From Thermus islandicus DSM 21543 (GTDB taxonomy: Bacteria; Deinococcota; Deinococci; Deinococcales; Thermaceae): a DNA stretch of 64,000 nt. The notes below the pieces were generated by a model. The model was not told the DNA's origin. It ran no database searches and saw only the letters and a list, made by a program, of their open reading frames with translations. Both the position numbers and the translations under genes were made by a program. This document shows, in pieces, positions 31,514-40,290 of this stretch (position 1 is its first letter; each line of letters opens with the position of its first letter). The stretch spans positions 1-64,000 of the forward strand of contig NZ_ATXJ01000001.1 in the NCBI RefSeq assembly GCF_000421625.1. Direction: 5' to 3'.

Positions 31514-32250
31514 AGGTACCAGGCCCCAAGGTACACCGCCTGGAGGAGGACGAAGGTGAGGTAGGCCGCAGGCTGGTGAAAGGCCAGGAAGACCCCGAGA
31601 AAGAAAAGCTGGGTGGTGAGGCCCAGGTTGACCACCCCCGCCAGGGCGGCCTCGTCCCAAAAGCGCAAGGGGTCAAGGCCGAGGCGGCGGGCCAGGGCCT
31701 CCTCGAGGGCGGTCACGGCCCGGTCCTGGGGCAGGAAGAGGAGGCGGTAAACCCCCCTCAAGAGGGCGAGGAGCGGGGTCTCGGGGTCCCGGGGCTCTTG
31801 GGCAAGGGGAAGCCCCCGGGCTTTTCGGTAGAGCCTCTCCAGGTTAAAGTCCCAGGTCTGGACGAGGGTAAAGACCAAAAAGGCGGCCAGGGCCCATCCC
31901 CAAGCCCCGGTCCGGAAGCCTAGGGCCAGAAAGAGAAAGAGGTTGCCCAGGAAGTCCAGCTCCGTGTCCAGATAACGCCCGAGCTCCGTGACCTCACCCC
32001 TGAGGCGGGCAAGCTGCCCGTCGGCGTTGTCCAGGACGGTCTTCGCCTGCAGAAGGAAGGCCGCGAGGAGATCCTCGCCCCTGAGGACGAGCCCCGCGGC
32101 GAGGAGGACCAAAAGGGTGTGGAAGAGGACCAGGTGGGGGGGCCTCACGGGGGTGGGGAGGAGGAGGCGCACCAGGAGGTGGGCCAGGGGGCGGAAGAGG
32201 ACCGCGTTCAAAAACTCCTGAACGGGTCTCGCCTTGGCCCCGGGCACCAT
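31477..32250 (-). CDS. CDP-alcohol phosphatidyltransferase family membrane protein
   Basis: The 257-residue membrane protein holds the family motif D-G-x2-A-R-x8-G-x3-D-x3-D (ADGQLARLRGEVTELGRYLD near residues 76-95, then TELD). Several hydrophobic segments follow. Such enzymes move a phospho-alcohol from a CDP carrier, as in phospholipid or related lipid head-group synthesis; the product here is unknown. It starts two bases after cmk, which could link CTP/CDP supply with lipid synthesis. Confidence 0.85.
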   Translation of the reverse strand: MVPGAKARPVQEFLNAVLFRPLAHLLVRLLLPTPVRPPHLVLFHTLLVLLAAGLVLRGEDLLAAFLLQAKTVLDNADGQLARLRGEVTELGRYLDTELDFLGNLFLFLALGFRTGAWGWALAAFLVFTLVQTWDFNLERLYRKARGLPLAQEPRDPETPLLALLRGVYRLLFLPQDRAVTALEEALARRLGLDPLRFWDEAALAGVVNLGLTTQLFFLGVFLAFHQPAAYLTFVLLQAVYLGAWYLWRIARSIPSPR

Positions 32251-32252
32251 GG

Positions 32253-32879
32253 CTAGTCCTTGAGGTGGGCCAGGATCCTGGCCACCGTTTCCTCCAGGGT
32301 TAGGTCGCTGGTGTCCAGGACCAGGGCGTCGGGGGCCGGAGCGCTTTGCGTCCTGTCCTTAGCGTCGCGAAAGAGGAGCTGGCGTAGCACCTCCTCGTAG
32401 GCCTCGGGCCTTTCCCGGGCGCGCCGCTGGGCCCGGACCTCGGGCCTCGCCGTGAGGTAGAACTTGTGGGGGGCCTCCGGGAAGACCACCCGGCCCATGT
32501 CCCGGCCCTCGGCCACGAAGGGCGGGGGCACCTCCTTAAGCCTCCGGTTCACCCAGGCCCGCACCCCGGGAAGCCGGGCCACCTCCGAGACGATGCGGTC
32601 CACCTCGAGGGTGTGGAGGAAGGGGGTGAGGTCCTCCCCGTCCGCCAGGACCCGGTTGCCCGCCCTCTCCGGCAAAAGCCGAACCCTCTTTGCCTCCAGG
32701 AGGCGGAGGAGGGCCTCCTCGTCCTTCGGGTCCACCCCGGACCTCAGGGCCAGATGGGCCGCCGCCCGGTAGAGGAGGCCGCTGGAGAGGTAGGGCACCC
32801 CCAAGGCCTCCGCCACCCGCTTGGCCACGGAGCTCTTCCCGGAGGCGGAGGGGCCGTCAATGGTCACGATCCCCCGCAT
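32253..32879 (-). CDS. cmk: Cytidylate kinase
   Basis: A 208-residue CMP/dCMP kinase: P-loop [20 protein letters not shown] at residues 6-25, [10 protein letters not shown], and [11 protein letters not shown]; the lid holds R-A-x-R-R-A-R. It makes CDP/dCDP. The ATG at 32879 overlaps the aroA 3' end by 16 bases; a longer in-frame start at 32927 would lie well inside aroA and gives no family-like residues. Confidence 0.94.
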   Translation of the reverse strand: MRGIVTIDGPSASGKSSVAKRVAEALGVPYLSSGLLYRAAAHLALRSGVDPKDEEALLRLLEAKRVRLLPERAGNRVLADGEDLTPFLHTLEVDRIVSEVARLPGVRAWVNRRLKEVPPPFVAEGRDMGRVVFPEAPHKFYLTARPEVRAQRRARERPEAYEEVLRQLLFRDAKDRTQSAPAPDALVLDTSDLTLEETVARILAHLKD

Positions 32880-34153
32880 AGCCTCTTCAGGTCCTGGAAG
32901 AAACCCGGGTAGGAGATCTCCGCCCATTCAGGCTCCAGGATCCGGACCCCCACGGGGAGGCCGGCCACGGCGAAGGCCATGGCGATGCGGTGGTCGTGGA
33001 AGGGCTCCACCGTCCCGGGCCGCACCCCGCCGCCCCGGACCCTGAGCCAGTCCGGCCCCTCCTCCGCCTCCACCCCCAGGGCCCGGAGGTTCCTGGCGAT
33101 GGCCGAAAGGCGGTCCGACTCCTTCACCCGGAGCTCGGAAAGCCCCGGGATGAAGGTCTCCCCTTCCGCCCAGGCGGCGGCCGCGGCCAGGGCGGGCACC
33201 TCGTCCACCATGAGGGGGATGAGGCCGGGGTCCACAGCGACCCCCTGTAAGGGGCTATGCCGGGCCCGCACGTAGCCCACGGGCTCCCCCGCCTCCCCCT
33301 CGAGGACCCGCCACTCCACCTCGGCCCCCATGGCCTTCAGCACCTGGAGGAGGCCGGTGCGGGTGGGGTTCAGGCCCACCCCTTCCACCACCACCTCCGA
33401 ACCCGGGACGAGGAGGGCCGCCACCAGGAAGAAGGCCGCCGAGGAAAAGTCCCCGGGCACGGTGAGGTCCCTGGCGGGGAAGGGCCCGGTCCTAAAGGTG
33501 CGCACCCACCCTTCCCCGCGTTCCAGGGGCAGGCCGAAGTGGCGGAAGAGCCTTTCCGTGTGGTCCCGGGTGGGCGTGGGCTCCAGGACCTCCGTCACCC
33601 CCTCGGCGAAGAGGCCGGCGAGGAGGAGGGCGCTCTTCACCTGGGCGCTGGGGACGGGAAGGACGTAGCGGAGGCCCCTCAAGGACGTCCCCCGCACCGC
33701 CAGGGGGGCCTTGTCCCCCCCCTCCCGGCCGTCCACCTGGGCCCCCATGGCCCTGAGGGGCGCGGCCACCCGGCCCATGGGGCGCCGCCTTAGGGAGGCG
33801 TCCCCGGTGAGGACGGCAAAAAGCCCCTCCTGGCCCGCGAGGATCCCGAGGAGGAGGCGCATGAGGGTACCGGCGTTGCCGCAGTCCAGGACGTCCTCGG
33901 GCTCCTTTAGGCGGAGGCCCCTCCCCCGCACGAGGAAGTGGGGGCCCTCCTCCTCTATCTCTGCGCCCAAGGCCCGGAGGACCCGGACGGTGGAAAGGGT
34001 ATCCCCCGCCTTCAGGGGGTGGTAAAGCCTCCCCTCCCCCTCGGCCAGGGCGAGGAGCATCAGGCCCCGGTGGGTCACGGACTTGTCCCCGGGGACCCTC
34101 AGCCTCCCCCGCAAGGGGCCGCAGGGGCCAAGGTCCAGAAAAGGGCGGTCCAT
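32864..34153 (-). CDS. aroA: EPSP synthase (3-phosphoshikimate 1-carboxyvinyltransferase)
   Basis: A 429-residue AroA. Signatures are [22 protein letters not shown] near residue 19, [12 protein letters not shown] near 90, and R-V-K-E-S-D-R-L near 335, with the final [10 protein letters not shown]. It makes EPSP in aromatic amino acid synthesis. It leads a minus-strand operon with cmk, a CDP-alcohol transferase, a Nudix hydrolase and an SDR. The aroA-cmk pairing is common in bacteria. Confidence 0.95.
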   Translation of the reverse strand: MDRPFLDLGPCGPLRGRLRVPGDKSVTHRGLMLLALAEGEGRLYHPLKAGDTLSTVRVLRALGAEIEEEGPHFLVRGRGLRLKEPEDVLDCGNAGTLMRLLLGILAGQEGLFAVLTGDASLRRRPMGRVAAPLRAMGAQVDGREGGDKAPLAVRGTSLRGLRYVLPVPSAQVKSALLLAGLFAEGVTEVLEPTPTRDHTERLFRHFGLPLERGEGWVRTFRTGPFPARDLTVPGDFSSAAFFLVAALLVPGSEVVVEGVGLNPTRTGLLQVLKAMGAEVEWRVLEGEAGEPVGYVRARHSPLQGVAVDPGLIPLMVDEVPALAAAAAWAEGETFIPGLSELRVKESDRLSAIARNLRALGVEAEEGPDWLRVRGGGVRPGTVEPFHDHRIAMAFAVAGLPVGVRILEPEWAEISYPGFFQDLKRLCGGS

Positions 34154-34182
34154 GCCCCCTAGTCTTGGGGCAGGGAAGGGGT

Positions 34183-34220
34183 TTGGTCAAGGCCGGACCT
34201 TGGCTAGAATAGAAGCCAAG
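34183..34220 (+). promoter_or_regulatory. Promoter of the large regulator with two nested inverted repeats
   Basis: TTGGTC (34183-34188) and TAGAAT (34205-34210) are 16 bases apart. CAAGG-N5-CCTTG (34188-34202) fills the spacer. CTTGGCT (34199-34205) and AGCCAAG (34214-34220) form a 7-bp inverted repeat around the -10 box, which could be an operator. Confidence 0.5.
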
Positions 34221-34221
34221 C

Positions 34222-36834
34222 ATGGCCCTGGCCTGGTCAAGCCCGGTCTACCTGGAAAGGCGAAGGCTACTGGAGCTCCTTCCCGAGGCTCCAGGTTTCG
34301 CCATTTGGCTGGAGGCCCCCGCGGGCTTCGGCAAGAGCGTGCTCGCCGGGCAGCTCGCCTCGAGGCTGGGGCTGCGCACCCTGTGGGGAAGCGCCGCCCT
34401 GGGGGAGCCCAAGGCCCTCCTGGCGGAAAGCCTCGGGGTCCCCCCGGAGGCCCCTTGGGCCGCGGTGGTGGCGGCCCTGAGGGAAACCCCCACCCTGGTG
34501 GTCCTCGAGGACCTCACGGGCAGGGAGGCCCTCTCCCCCCTCCTAAGGACCCTGCCCTGCCTCCTCCTCCTGGCGAGCCGCACGCCCCTGCCCTACCCCG
34601 AGCTCCCCAAGCTCCTCGCCGAGGGGCGGCTCGTCCACCTCCGGGCCCCCGACCTCGCCTTCACCGAGGAGGAGGCCCGGGCCCTTTTTGGCGGAAAGGA
34701 GGGGTGGCAGGCGGCCCACCGGGCCACGGGCGGCTGGCCCCTGCCCCTCTTCCTCGCCGCCCTCACGGGACGCCCCCCAGAACCTGGGCCCCTCCTCCAG
34801 GGGCTTAGGGAAAGCCTCTCGGAGGCAGAGTTTAAGGAGGGCCTCCTCCTTGCCGCCCTCCCTGCGCTACCCCTAGACCAGGCGGTCCCGGCCACCGAGG
34901 CCCTCTTCCAGAAGGGGCTCCTGCAGAGGCTCCCCCAAGGGTACCGGCTCCACCCCCTCCTCAAGGAGATGGCCCTGCGCACCCTAGGCGAGGAGGTCCG
35001 GCAGGCGGTGCACGAGGCGGAGGGGAGGCTTTCCCCGGAGCTTCTGGCCGAGGCCTACCACCAGGCGGGCCTCCACCCGGAGCTCCTTGCCCTCCTGGAA
35101 AGGCCCCTTACCCTGAGGATTCCGGCCGAGCGGCTCCTCGCCTGGCAGGACCTCCTGCGAGGGGGCGGGGAGCGGACCCGGCTGCGGCTTGGGGAGGCCC
35201 TCCTGGAGGCGGGAAAGCGGGAGGGGGTGCCCCTCCTCGAGGCCCTGGCCGCCTCCCCGGACCCCGGCGTGGCCCTCATCGCCTCCGGCCACCTGGCCTA
35301 CTACCTGGCCGACCCCCTTCTGGGCCAGGACCTGGGGGCGGCCTGGGCCCACCTGGAACGGGGCCTGGCCCTTTTGGACCAGGTCCCCCCCGAGCTTGCG
35401 GGCCGCTTCTTGAACGACGCGGCCCGGGTCCCCTGGGAGGAAGGGCGGCCGGAGGAGGCCGTAAGGCTCCTGCAGGAGGCCCTAAACCGCCTCCCCGAGG
35501 GGAGCCCTTACCGCCTCGCCCCCCTGACCAACCTCGCCTTCCTGCGCTTTGAGCAGGAGGGCGCCCTCCTGGGGCACATCGCGGCCCTGGAGGAGGCCGT
35601 GCGCCTGGGAGGTCTGGGTCCGGCCAACCTGCCCGGCCACCTGCGGGACCTGGGCCGGCTCTACCTCCTCCTGGGGGAGAGGGAAAAGGCCAAGGCCCGC
35701 CTCAAGGAGGCAGCCGAAGCCCCGGGGAGCCCCCTTGCGGCCCTGGAGGCCCGGATGCTCCTCGCCCACCTCGAGGAAGACCCCGACACCCTGGCCCGCC
35801 TGGTGGCCCAGGCGGAGCTCTGGGAAAACCCCTACCTGGTGGAGCGCGGAAAGTCCCTCCTGGCCGAGCTCTTGCGGGAACCGGGCCTCCTTGAAGGGCT
35901 TCAGGGCTTCCTGGCGCGCCTGACCCGGGCCCTGCTCACCCAGGAGCCCGCCCACCTTCCCCCGTACCCGGCGGAGCGGGAGGAACAGCTCTACTGGCAC
36001 GCGGCCCGCTACCGCCTCCTGCGGGAGGAGGGCGACCTTAACGCCCTCCTTGCCCTTACCGACGCCAAGGAGCGGGTCCTCCCCGGCCTCCTCCCCCTCC
36101 ACCTCCTCCCCCGCCGCCTTCCCGAGCTGGCCAGGCCCTACCCCCTGACGGAGGTGCTGCAAAGCGGCTGGAAGGAGGCCGTGGCCCTGAGGCTCGCCGA
36201 GATCCCTCCCCTCCAGGTGGAGGTCCTCGGGGCCTTCCGGGTGAGGAACCCCTTGGGCGAGGTGGAGCTCAAGGGCAAGGGGCGGGAGGTCTTCGCCCTC
36301 CTCCTCCTGGGCCTGCCCCGGGACGAGGTGGCCTACGCCCTCTGGCCCGACCTCGCCGAGGAGGCCGCCCTCAACAACCTCTACGTCTGGCTGGCCCGCC
36401 TCAAGAAGGCCCTGGAGCCCTGGGGCGTCCCCACCTATCTGGGCGAGGAAGGCCTGAGGCGGGTGGCCTGCGACCTCCACGCCCTGGAGAAGGCCCTGGA
36501 GGAAGGGCACGCAGAGCGGGTTCTCGCCCTCTACCGCGAGCCCCTCTTCCCCGGCCTGGATCACCCCCTCCTGGACCGGAAGCGGGAGGAGGTCTTCCAC
36601 CGGGTGCGGGCCCTCTTTCTGAAAAGGGGTGAGCCCATTTTTCTGGAAAGAATCCTGGAGATAGACCCCCTGGACGAGGAGGCCCTCCTCCTCCTGGTGG
36701 AGCACTGCCGGCAAAGGGGGCAGAAGGCGAGGGCCCTGGCCCACCTGGAGCGGTACCGGAAGCGGCTTTGGGAGGAGCTCAAGGAGAGGCCCTCTCCCGA
36801 GGTGGAGGCCCTCCTCCGGAGCCTTCAGGGCTAG
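34222..36834 (+). CDS. STAND NTPase / TPR / SARP-type regulator (870 residues)
   Basis: The N terminus is a MalT-like P-loop NTPase (EAPAGFGKSVLAGQL, Walker A 32-39; TLVVLEDL Walker B-like near 91), followed by a long helical repeat region (about 260-640). From residue 664 a SARP-like winged helix (LQVEVLGAFRV, then DEVAYALWPDLAEEAALNNL) and a BTAD segment close the protein. Usual SARPs carry the DNA-binding part at the N terminus; here it is C-terminal. The STAND module implies a ligand-driven switch. The 3' end overlaps the convergent mannose-6-phosphate isomerase gene by 56 bases. Target genes unknown. Confidence 0.8.
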   Translation: MALAWSSPVYLERRRLLELLPEAPGFAIWLEAPAGFGKSVLAGQLASRLGLRTLWGSAALGEPKALLAESLGVPPEAPWAAVVAALRETPTLVVLEDLTGREALSPLLRTLPCLLLLASRTPLPYPELPKLLAEGRLVHLRAPDLAFTEEEARALFGGKEGWQAAHRATGGWPLPLFLAALTGRPPEPGPLLQGLRESLSEAEFKEGLLLAALPALPLDQAVPATEALFQKGLLQRLPQGYRLHPLLKEMALRTLGEEVRQAVHEAEGRLSPELLAEAYHQAGLHPELLALLERPLTLRIPAERLLAWQDLLRGGGERTRLRLGEALLEAGKREGVPLLEALAASPDPGVALIASGHLAYYLADPLLGQDLGAAWAHLERGLALLDQVPPELAGRFLNDAARVPWEEGRPEEAVRLLQEALNRLPEGSPYRLAPLTNLAFLRFEQEGALLGHIAALEEAVRLGGLGPANLPGHLRDLGRLYLLLGEREKAKARLKEAAEAPGSPLAALEARMLLAHLEEDPDTLARLVAQAELWENPYLVERGKSLLAELLREPGLLEGLQGFLARLTRALLTQEPAHLPPYPAEREEQLYWHAARYRLLREEGDLNALLALTDAKERVLPGLLPLHLLPRRLPELARPYPLTEVLQSGWKEAVALRLAEIPPLQVEVLGAFRVRNPLGEVELKGKGREVFALLLLGLPRDEVAYALWPDLAEEAALNNLYVWLARLKKALEPWGVPTYLGEEGLRRVACDLHALEKALEEGHAERVLALYREPLFPGLDHPLLDRKREEVFHRVRALFLKRGEPIFLERILEIDPLDEEALLLLVEHCRQRGQKARALAHLERYRKRLWEELKERPSPEVEALLRSLQG

Positions 36835-37588
36835 CCCCCAGGAGAAGGCCTTCCCCTTCCAGGAGGGCTTCCTCCCCAGGCTCCAGGAGCAAGGTGGCGA
36901 AGGGTCGCAGAACCCCCTCCCCCAGGCGGGCCTCCCCCGCGAGGAGGGTAAGGACTAAAGGGGCCTCCGGCCTCAGGGCAAGCCGCCCCTTTAGGGGGTA
37001 GCGGTAGAGGCGGAAGTAGGGGGTGGAAAGGAGCCTCTCCCCTCCCTCCACGGGCTCGGGCCTCGCCTCGGGAAGAGGGGTGGGCTCCAGGAGGGCCACC
37101 TCCAGGGCCTTCTCCAGGTGGAGTTCCCGGGGCCTACCGTAGTCGTAGAGGCGGTAGGTGAGGTCCGAGGGGGTCTGGACCTCGTAGACCCGGGTGCCTG
37201 GACCCAGGGCGTGGACCACCCCCGCGGGCAGGTAGACCACCTGGCCCGGGACCACCCGCACCTTTTGGAGGACCTCCTCCAGGTGGCCCTCCTCCGCCCG
37301 CCTCTGCACCTCCTCCCGGCTTAAGGGCCTCTTTACGCCGTAGACGATCTCCCCCGGGGAGAGGACGTACCAGGCCTCGTACTTGCCCGGCTTCCCCTCC
37401 ACCCTTAGGGCGTATTCGTGGGGCGGGTGCACCTGGACGGAAAGCCACTCCGCCGGGTCCAAGAGCTTCACAAGGAGCGGCTCCTCGCAGAGCCACACCT
37501 CCCCGATCCCTGGGCCATAGCCCAGGCCGCTTCCTCCCCAGATGCGGGCCACGGGCTTGGGAACGCAGGGCCGCACGGGAGTTAGCAT
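36779..37588 (-). CDS. manA: Mannose-6-phosphate isomerase, type I
   Basis: A short (269-residue) cupin-type isomerase. Zinc ligands are visible in SVQVHPPHEYAL (Q, H) and in KYEAWYVL (E), with the later VVYLPAGVVHALGPG (His). It interconverts fructose-6-phosphate and mannose-6-phosphate. The start codon at 37586-37588 is part of the -10 box of the divergent gene. The C-terminal tail is Gly/Pro rich and overlaps the regulator gene on the other strand. Confidence 0.9.
   Translation of the reverse strand: MLTPVRPCVPKPVARIWGGSGLGYGPGIGEVWLCEEPLLVKLLDPAEWLSVQVHPPHEYALRVEGKPGKYEAWYVLSPGEIVYGVKRPLSREEVQRRAEEGHLEEVLQKVRVVPGQVVYLPAGVVHALGPGTRVYEVQTPSDLTYRLYDYGRPRELHLEKALEVALLEPTPLPEARPEPVEGGERLLSTPYFRLYRYPLKGRLALRPEAPLVLTLLAGEARLGEGVLRPFATLLLEPGEEALLEGEGLLLGASPEGSGGGPPPRERASP
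37583..37588 (+). promoter_or_regulatory. Leaderless -10 box overlapping the manA start codon
   Basis: TAGCAT lies 7 bases before the ATG at 37596; its last three bases are the manA start codon read on the other strand. Confidence 0.5.
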
Positions 37589-37595
37589 AAGGGGT

Positions 37596-38468
37596 ATGCG
37601 CGACCTGGACCGCGAGGAAACCTACCTGGTGGACCGCAGGGGCCTCGCCCTGGAGCTCAGGGACCTGGTGGGCACAGGACCGGTCCCCACCCAAGCCCAC
37701 CCGGGCCCCCACGGGGTTCTGGCCTACGGGGAGGGGTGGTTCGCCGCCCAGCTCCTCTCCCTCCCCGAATGGGTGGAGGAGGGGACCCTCTTCCTCCTGG
37801 AGGGGGGGTACGACCTGGGGGAGGCCGCGGCCATGGGCCTCCTGGCGGAGTCGGGAAGGGCGCAGGTGGTGCGGGTGGGCTTCCGGGAGGGCGCAGAGGT
37901 CTACCTGGCCCCCAGTCCCTTAAGCCCCTACCGCTACCTCCGCTTCCTCCTCCTGGCCACGGGGCAGGAGGAGGCCCTTAAGGAGGTGGACGAGGGGCTC
38001 CTCCTGGAGCGCCGCCGCCTGACCCCCGAGGTGCCCCTGGAGGAAAACCCCGCCAAGTTCCTGGCCTACACCCTCCTGGAGCGCCTGCCCCTCTTCTATA
38101 GCCCCCTCTTCCGCCCCCTCGAGGGCGCCGCCCAGAGCCTCTTCGCCCGCATCGGGAAGAGCCTTTCCCTCACGCCGCCCCACAGCGCCCTGGAGTTCTT
38201 CCTCACCGGCCTCGAGGCCCGCCACGAGCAGGGAGATCCCCTAGCAGCGGTCCTCCTGGGAGGGGGGGAGGCCGCCTCCTTGGCCAAGGAGATCCTGGAG
38301 ACCCGGGTGGACGCCCTCGCCGAGGTGCCCGCCCCGGAGGGAAGCCGCCTCGCCCAGGCCGTGGCCCTCTGGTACCGCCTGGCCTGGACCGCCTACTACC
38401 TCGCCCTCCTCTACGGGGTGGACCCTTCGGACCAGGAGGTGCTGGAGAGGCTCCGGGAGGCGAGCTAG
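37596..38468 (+). CDS. Phosphoglucose/phosphomannose isomerase-like SIS protein
   Basis: The 290-residue protein looks like the bifunctional PGI/PMI family: a degenerate sugar isomerase N-terminal part and a C-terminal part with Y-S-P-L-F-R-P-L, HSALEFFLTGLEARHEQGDP and LAWTAYYLALLYGVDPSDQEV. It is opposite manA and shares a promoter region, which supports a sugar-phosphate role. The first SIS motifs are weak, so activity is uncertain. Confidence 0.65.
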   Translation: MRDLDREETYLVDRRGLALELRDLVGTGPVPTQAHPGPHGVLAYGEGWFAAQLLSLPEWVEEGTLFLLEGGYDLGEAAAMGLLAESGRAQVVRVGFREGAEVYLAPSPLSPYRYLRFLLLATGQEEALKEVDEGLLLERRRLTPEVPLEENPAKFLAYTLLERLPLFYSPLFRPLEGAAQSLFARIGKSLSLTPPHSALEFFLTGLEARHEQGDPLAAVLLGGGEAASLAKEILETRVDALAEVPAPEGSRLAQAVALWYRLAWTAYYLALLYGVDPSDQEVLERLREAS

Positions 38469-38470
38469 GC

Positions 38471-39160
38471 GTGGAGGTCCCCCCCTTTCCCCGCCCCGGG
38501 AGCCTGGAGGAGGCGGCAAGGCTCCAGAAGGCCCTCGCCGCCCGGGTGGTGGTGGAGGGGAGCCTGCAGGGGGTGAGGTGCATCGCCGCCCTGGACGCCT
38601 CCCACAAGCCGGGGAAGCCCCTCGTGGCCGTGGCCGTCCTCTACCACCTGGAAAGGGGCCCCCTCTTCGTGGGCAAGGGCCTGGTGCCCGAGGAGGACCT
38701 CTTTCCCTACGTGCCGGGCTTCCTCTCCTTCCGGGAGGCCCCCGCCTACCTCCTGGCCCTGAAGGCCCTCCCCGAGGCCCCGGAGGCCCTCCTCGTGGAC
38801 GGCCAAGGCATCGCCCATCCCCGGGGCCTCGGCATCGCCAGCCACCTCGGGGTCCACCTGGACCTGCCCAGCGTGGGGGTGGCCAAGCGCCTCCTCTTTG
38901 GCCGAGAGGAAGGGCCCCTTCCCCAAACGCAGGGAAGCGCCGTGCGCCTCCTCGCCCCCGACGGCCGGCCCCTGGGCTACGCCTACCGGAGCCGGACCGG
39001 GGTCAAGCCCCTCTACGTCTCCCCCGGGCACCGGGTGGGCCTCGAGGAGGCCCTGGCCTTCGTGAAAGGCCTTCCCACCAGGTTCCGCCTCCCCGAGCCC
39101 CTGCGCCTCGCCCACCTCGAGGCGGGCCGGAGCCTCCGGGCCTTAAACTGGGGCCCGTGA
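38471..39160 (+). CDS. nfi: Endonuclease V (deoxyinosine 3' endonuclease)
   Basis: A 229-residue Nfi. Catalytic acids lie in IAALDASHKPG (Asp near 39) and LLVDGQGIAHPRGLGIASHLG (Asp near 110); the PYVPGFLSFREAPAYL motif with its conserved Tyr and Glu is also clear. It nicks DNA one base 3' of deaminated adenine, important in hot cells. GTG 38471 lies two bases after the upstream stop. It overlaps plsC by four bases (GTGA). Confidence 0.95.
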   Translation: MEVPPFPRPGSLEEAARLQKALAARVVVEGSLQGVRCIAALDASHKPGKPLVAVAVLYHLERGPLFVGKGLVPEEDLFPYVPGFLSFREAPAYLLALKALPEAPEALLVDGQGIAHPRGLGIASHLGVHLDLPSVGVAKRLLFGREEGPLPQTQGSAVRLLAPDGRPLGYAYRSRTGVKPLYVSPGHRVGLEEALAFVKGLPTRFRLPEPLRLAHLEAGRSLRALNWGP

Positions 39161-39792
39161 GCGCCCAAACGCCCAACCCCGTCTACCGGGCCGCCCGGGC
39201 CCTGGCCCGGTTCCTTCTGCACCTCCTCTTCGGCTACCGGACCGAAGGAGCGGAAAGGGTCCCCGAGGAGGGGCCGGTCATCCTGGCCGCCAACCACCTC
39301 TCCATCCTGGACCCCATCGCCATCGGGGCAGGCCTCAGGCGGCCCGTGAGCTTCCTGGCCCGGGCCGACCTCTTCCGCCTCCCCTTCCTTTCCTGGCTCC
39401 TGCCCCGGCTCTACGTCATCCCCGTGGAACGGGGCACCGGGGACTTCGCCGCCATCAAAAACGCCCTCCGGGCCCTGGAAAGGGGCTTCGCCTTCGGCAT
39501 CTTCCCCGAGGGCACCAGGAGCCGCGACGGCCGGATGAAGCCCTTTAAAAGCGGGGTGGCCGCCATCGCCCTGCGCACGGGAAGCCCCGTGGTGCCCGTA
39601 GCCGTTTGGGGCACGGACCGGGCCTGGCCCGTGGGGCGGAAGCTCTTCCGGCTGCGACAGCCCGTCCGGGTGGTTTACGGGGAGCCCATCCCCGTTCCAA
39701 GGAAAGACAAGGTCACCCATCAGGAGCTAGAAAACCTGACCCGGGAGATAGAGGCCAGGGTACGGGAACTTCTCCCCCCCCAGTACCGCTAG
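39157..39792 (+). CDS. plsC: 1-acyl-sn-glycerol-3-phosphate acyltransferase
   Basis: A 211-residue PlsC. Motif I is N-H-L-S-I-L-D-P (an NHxxxxD motif) near residue 46, and motif III FPEGTRSRDGRMKPFKSG lies near 116. It adds the second acyl chain to lysophosphatidic acid. GTG 39157 overlaps the nfi stop. Confidence 0.92.
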   Translation: MSAQTPNPVYRAARALARFLLHLLFGYRTEGAERVPEEGPVILAANHLSILDPIAIGAGLRRPVSFLARADLFRLPFLSWLLPRLYVIPVERGTGDFAAIKNALRALERGFAFGIFPEGTRSRDGRMKPFKSGVAAIALRTGSPVVPVAVWGTDRAWPVGRKLFRLRQPVRVVYGEPIPVPRKDKVTHQELENLTREIEARVRELLPPQYR

Positions 39793-39850
39793 AGGCAAAA
39801 CTTTCACTGTCATACATTGCTATACACAGCTGTAGAAAAAGCTTTGGGTA

Positions 39851-39880
39851 TTGCGCAAAGGCGTTTAACCGTGATATAGT
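39851..39880 (+). promoter_or_regulatory. Promoter of the HU gene in an AT-rich region
   Basis: TTGCGC (39851-39856) and TATAGT (39875-39880) are 18 bases apart. The 60 bases upstream (39795-39850) are unusually AT-rich for this genome and could act as an UP-like element. The leader carries a strong AAGGAGGTG site (39902-39910). Confidence 0.65.
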
Positions 39881-39914
39881 CCGCCCGGAAGGGAAAAGAG
39901 GAAGGAGGTGAAGA

Positions 39915-40208
39915 ATGGCAGCAAAGAAAACCATCACGAAAGCGGATCTGGTAGACCAGGTCGCGGCCGCCACCGGCCTCAAGAAGAAGGACGTCAAAGC
40001 GGCGGTGGACGCCTTCTTGGGCAAGGTGGAGGAGGCCCTGTCCGCGGGCAGCAAGGTCCAGCTCACCGGCTTCGGGACCTTTGAGGTCCGCAAGCGCAAG
40101 GCCCGCACCGGCGTGAAGCCCGGCACCAAGGAGAAGATCAAGATCCCCGCCACCCAGTACCCCGCCTTCAAGCCGGGCAAGGCCCTCAAGGAGAAGGTCA
40201 AGAAGTAG
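39915..40208 (+). CDS. hup: HU family DNA-binding protein
   Basis: A 97-residue HU. The basic N-terminal extension (MAAKKTITKADLVDQVAAAT), the signature GFGTFEVRKRKARTGVKPGT and the beta-arm tip NPxT variant (KIPATQYPAFKPG, with Ala-Thr in place of Asn-Pro-x-Thr) are seen. It bends and packs DNA as a dimer. A strong promoter, strong ribosome site and terminator give a compact single-gene unit. Confidence 0.97.
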   Translation: MAAKKTITKADLVDQVAAATGLKKKDVKAAVDAFLGKVEEALSAGSKVQLTGFGTFEVRKRKARTGVKPGTKEKIKIPATQYPAFKPGKALKEKVKK

Positions 40209-40221
40209 GCTATTCCCTTCC

Positions 40222-40246
40222 CCCGGGGAGGCCCGTCCTCCCCGGG
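40222..40246 (+). terminator. Terminator after the HU gene
   Basis: A 10-bp stem (CCCGGGGAGG with CCTCCCCGGG, loop CCCGT) followed by TTAT. A second perfect palindrome (40263-40274) lies nearer the convergent ftsH end and may serve that gene. Confidence 0.7.
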
Positions 40247-40290
40247 TTATCCCGTGCCCGCGGGCGGGCCCGCCGACCCAGGGCAGCGGG

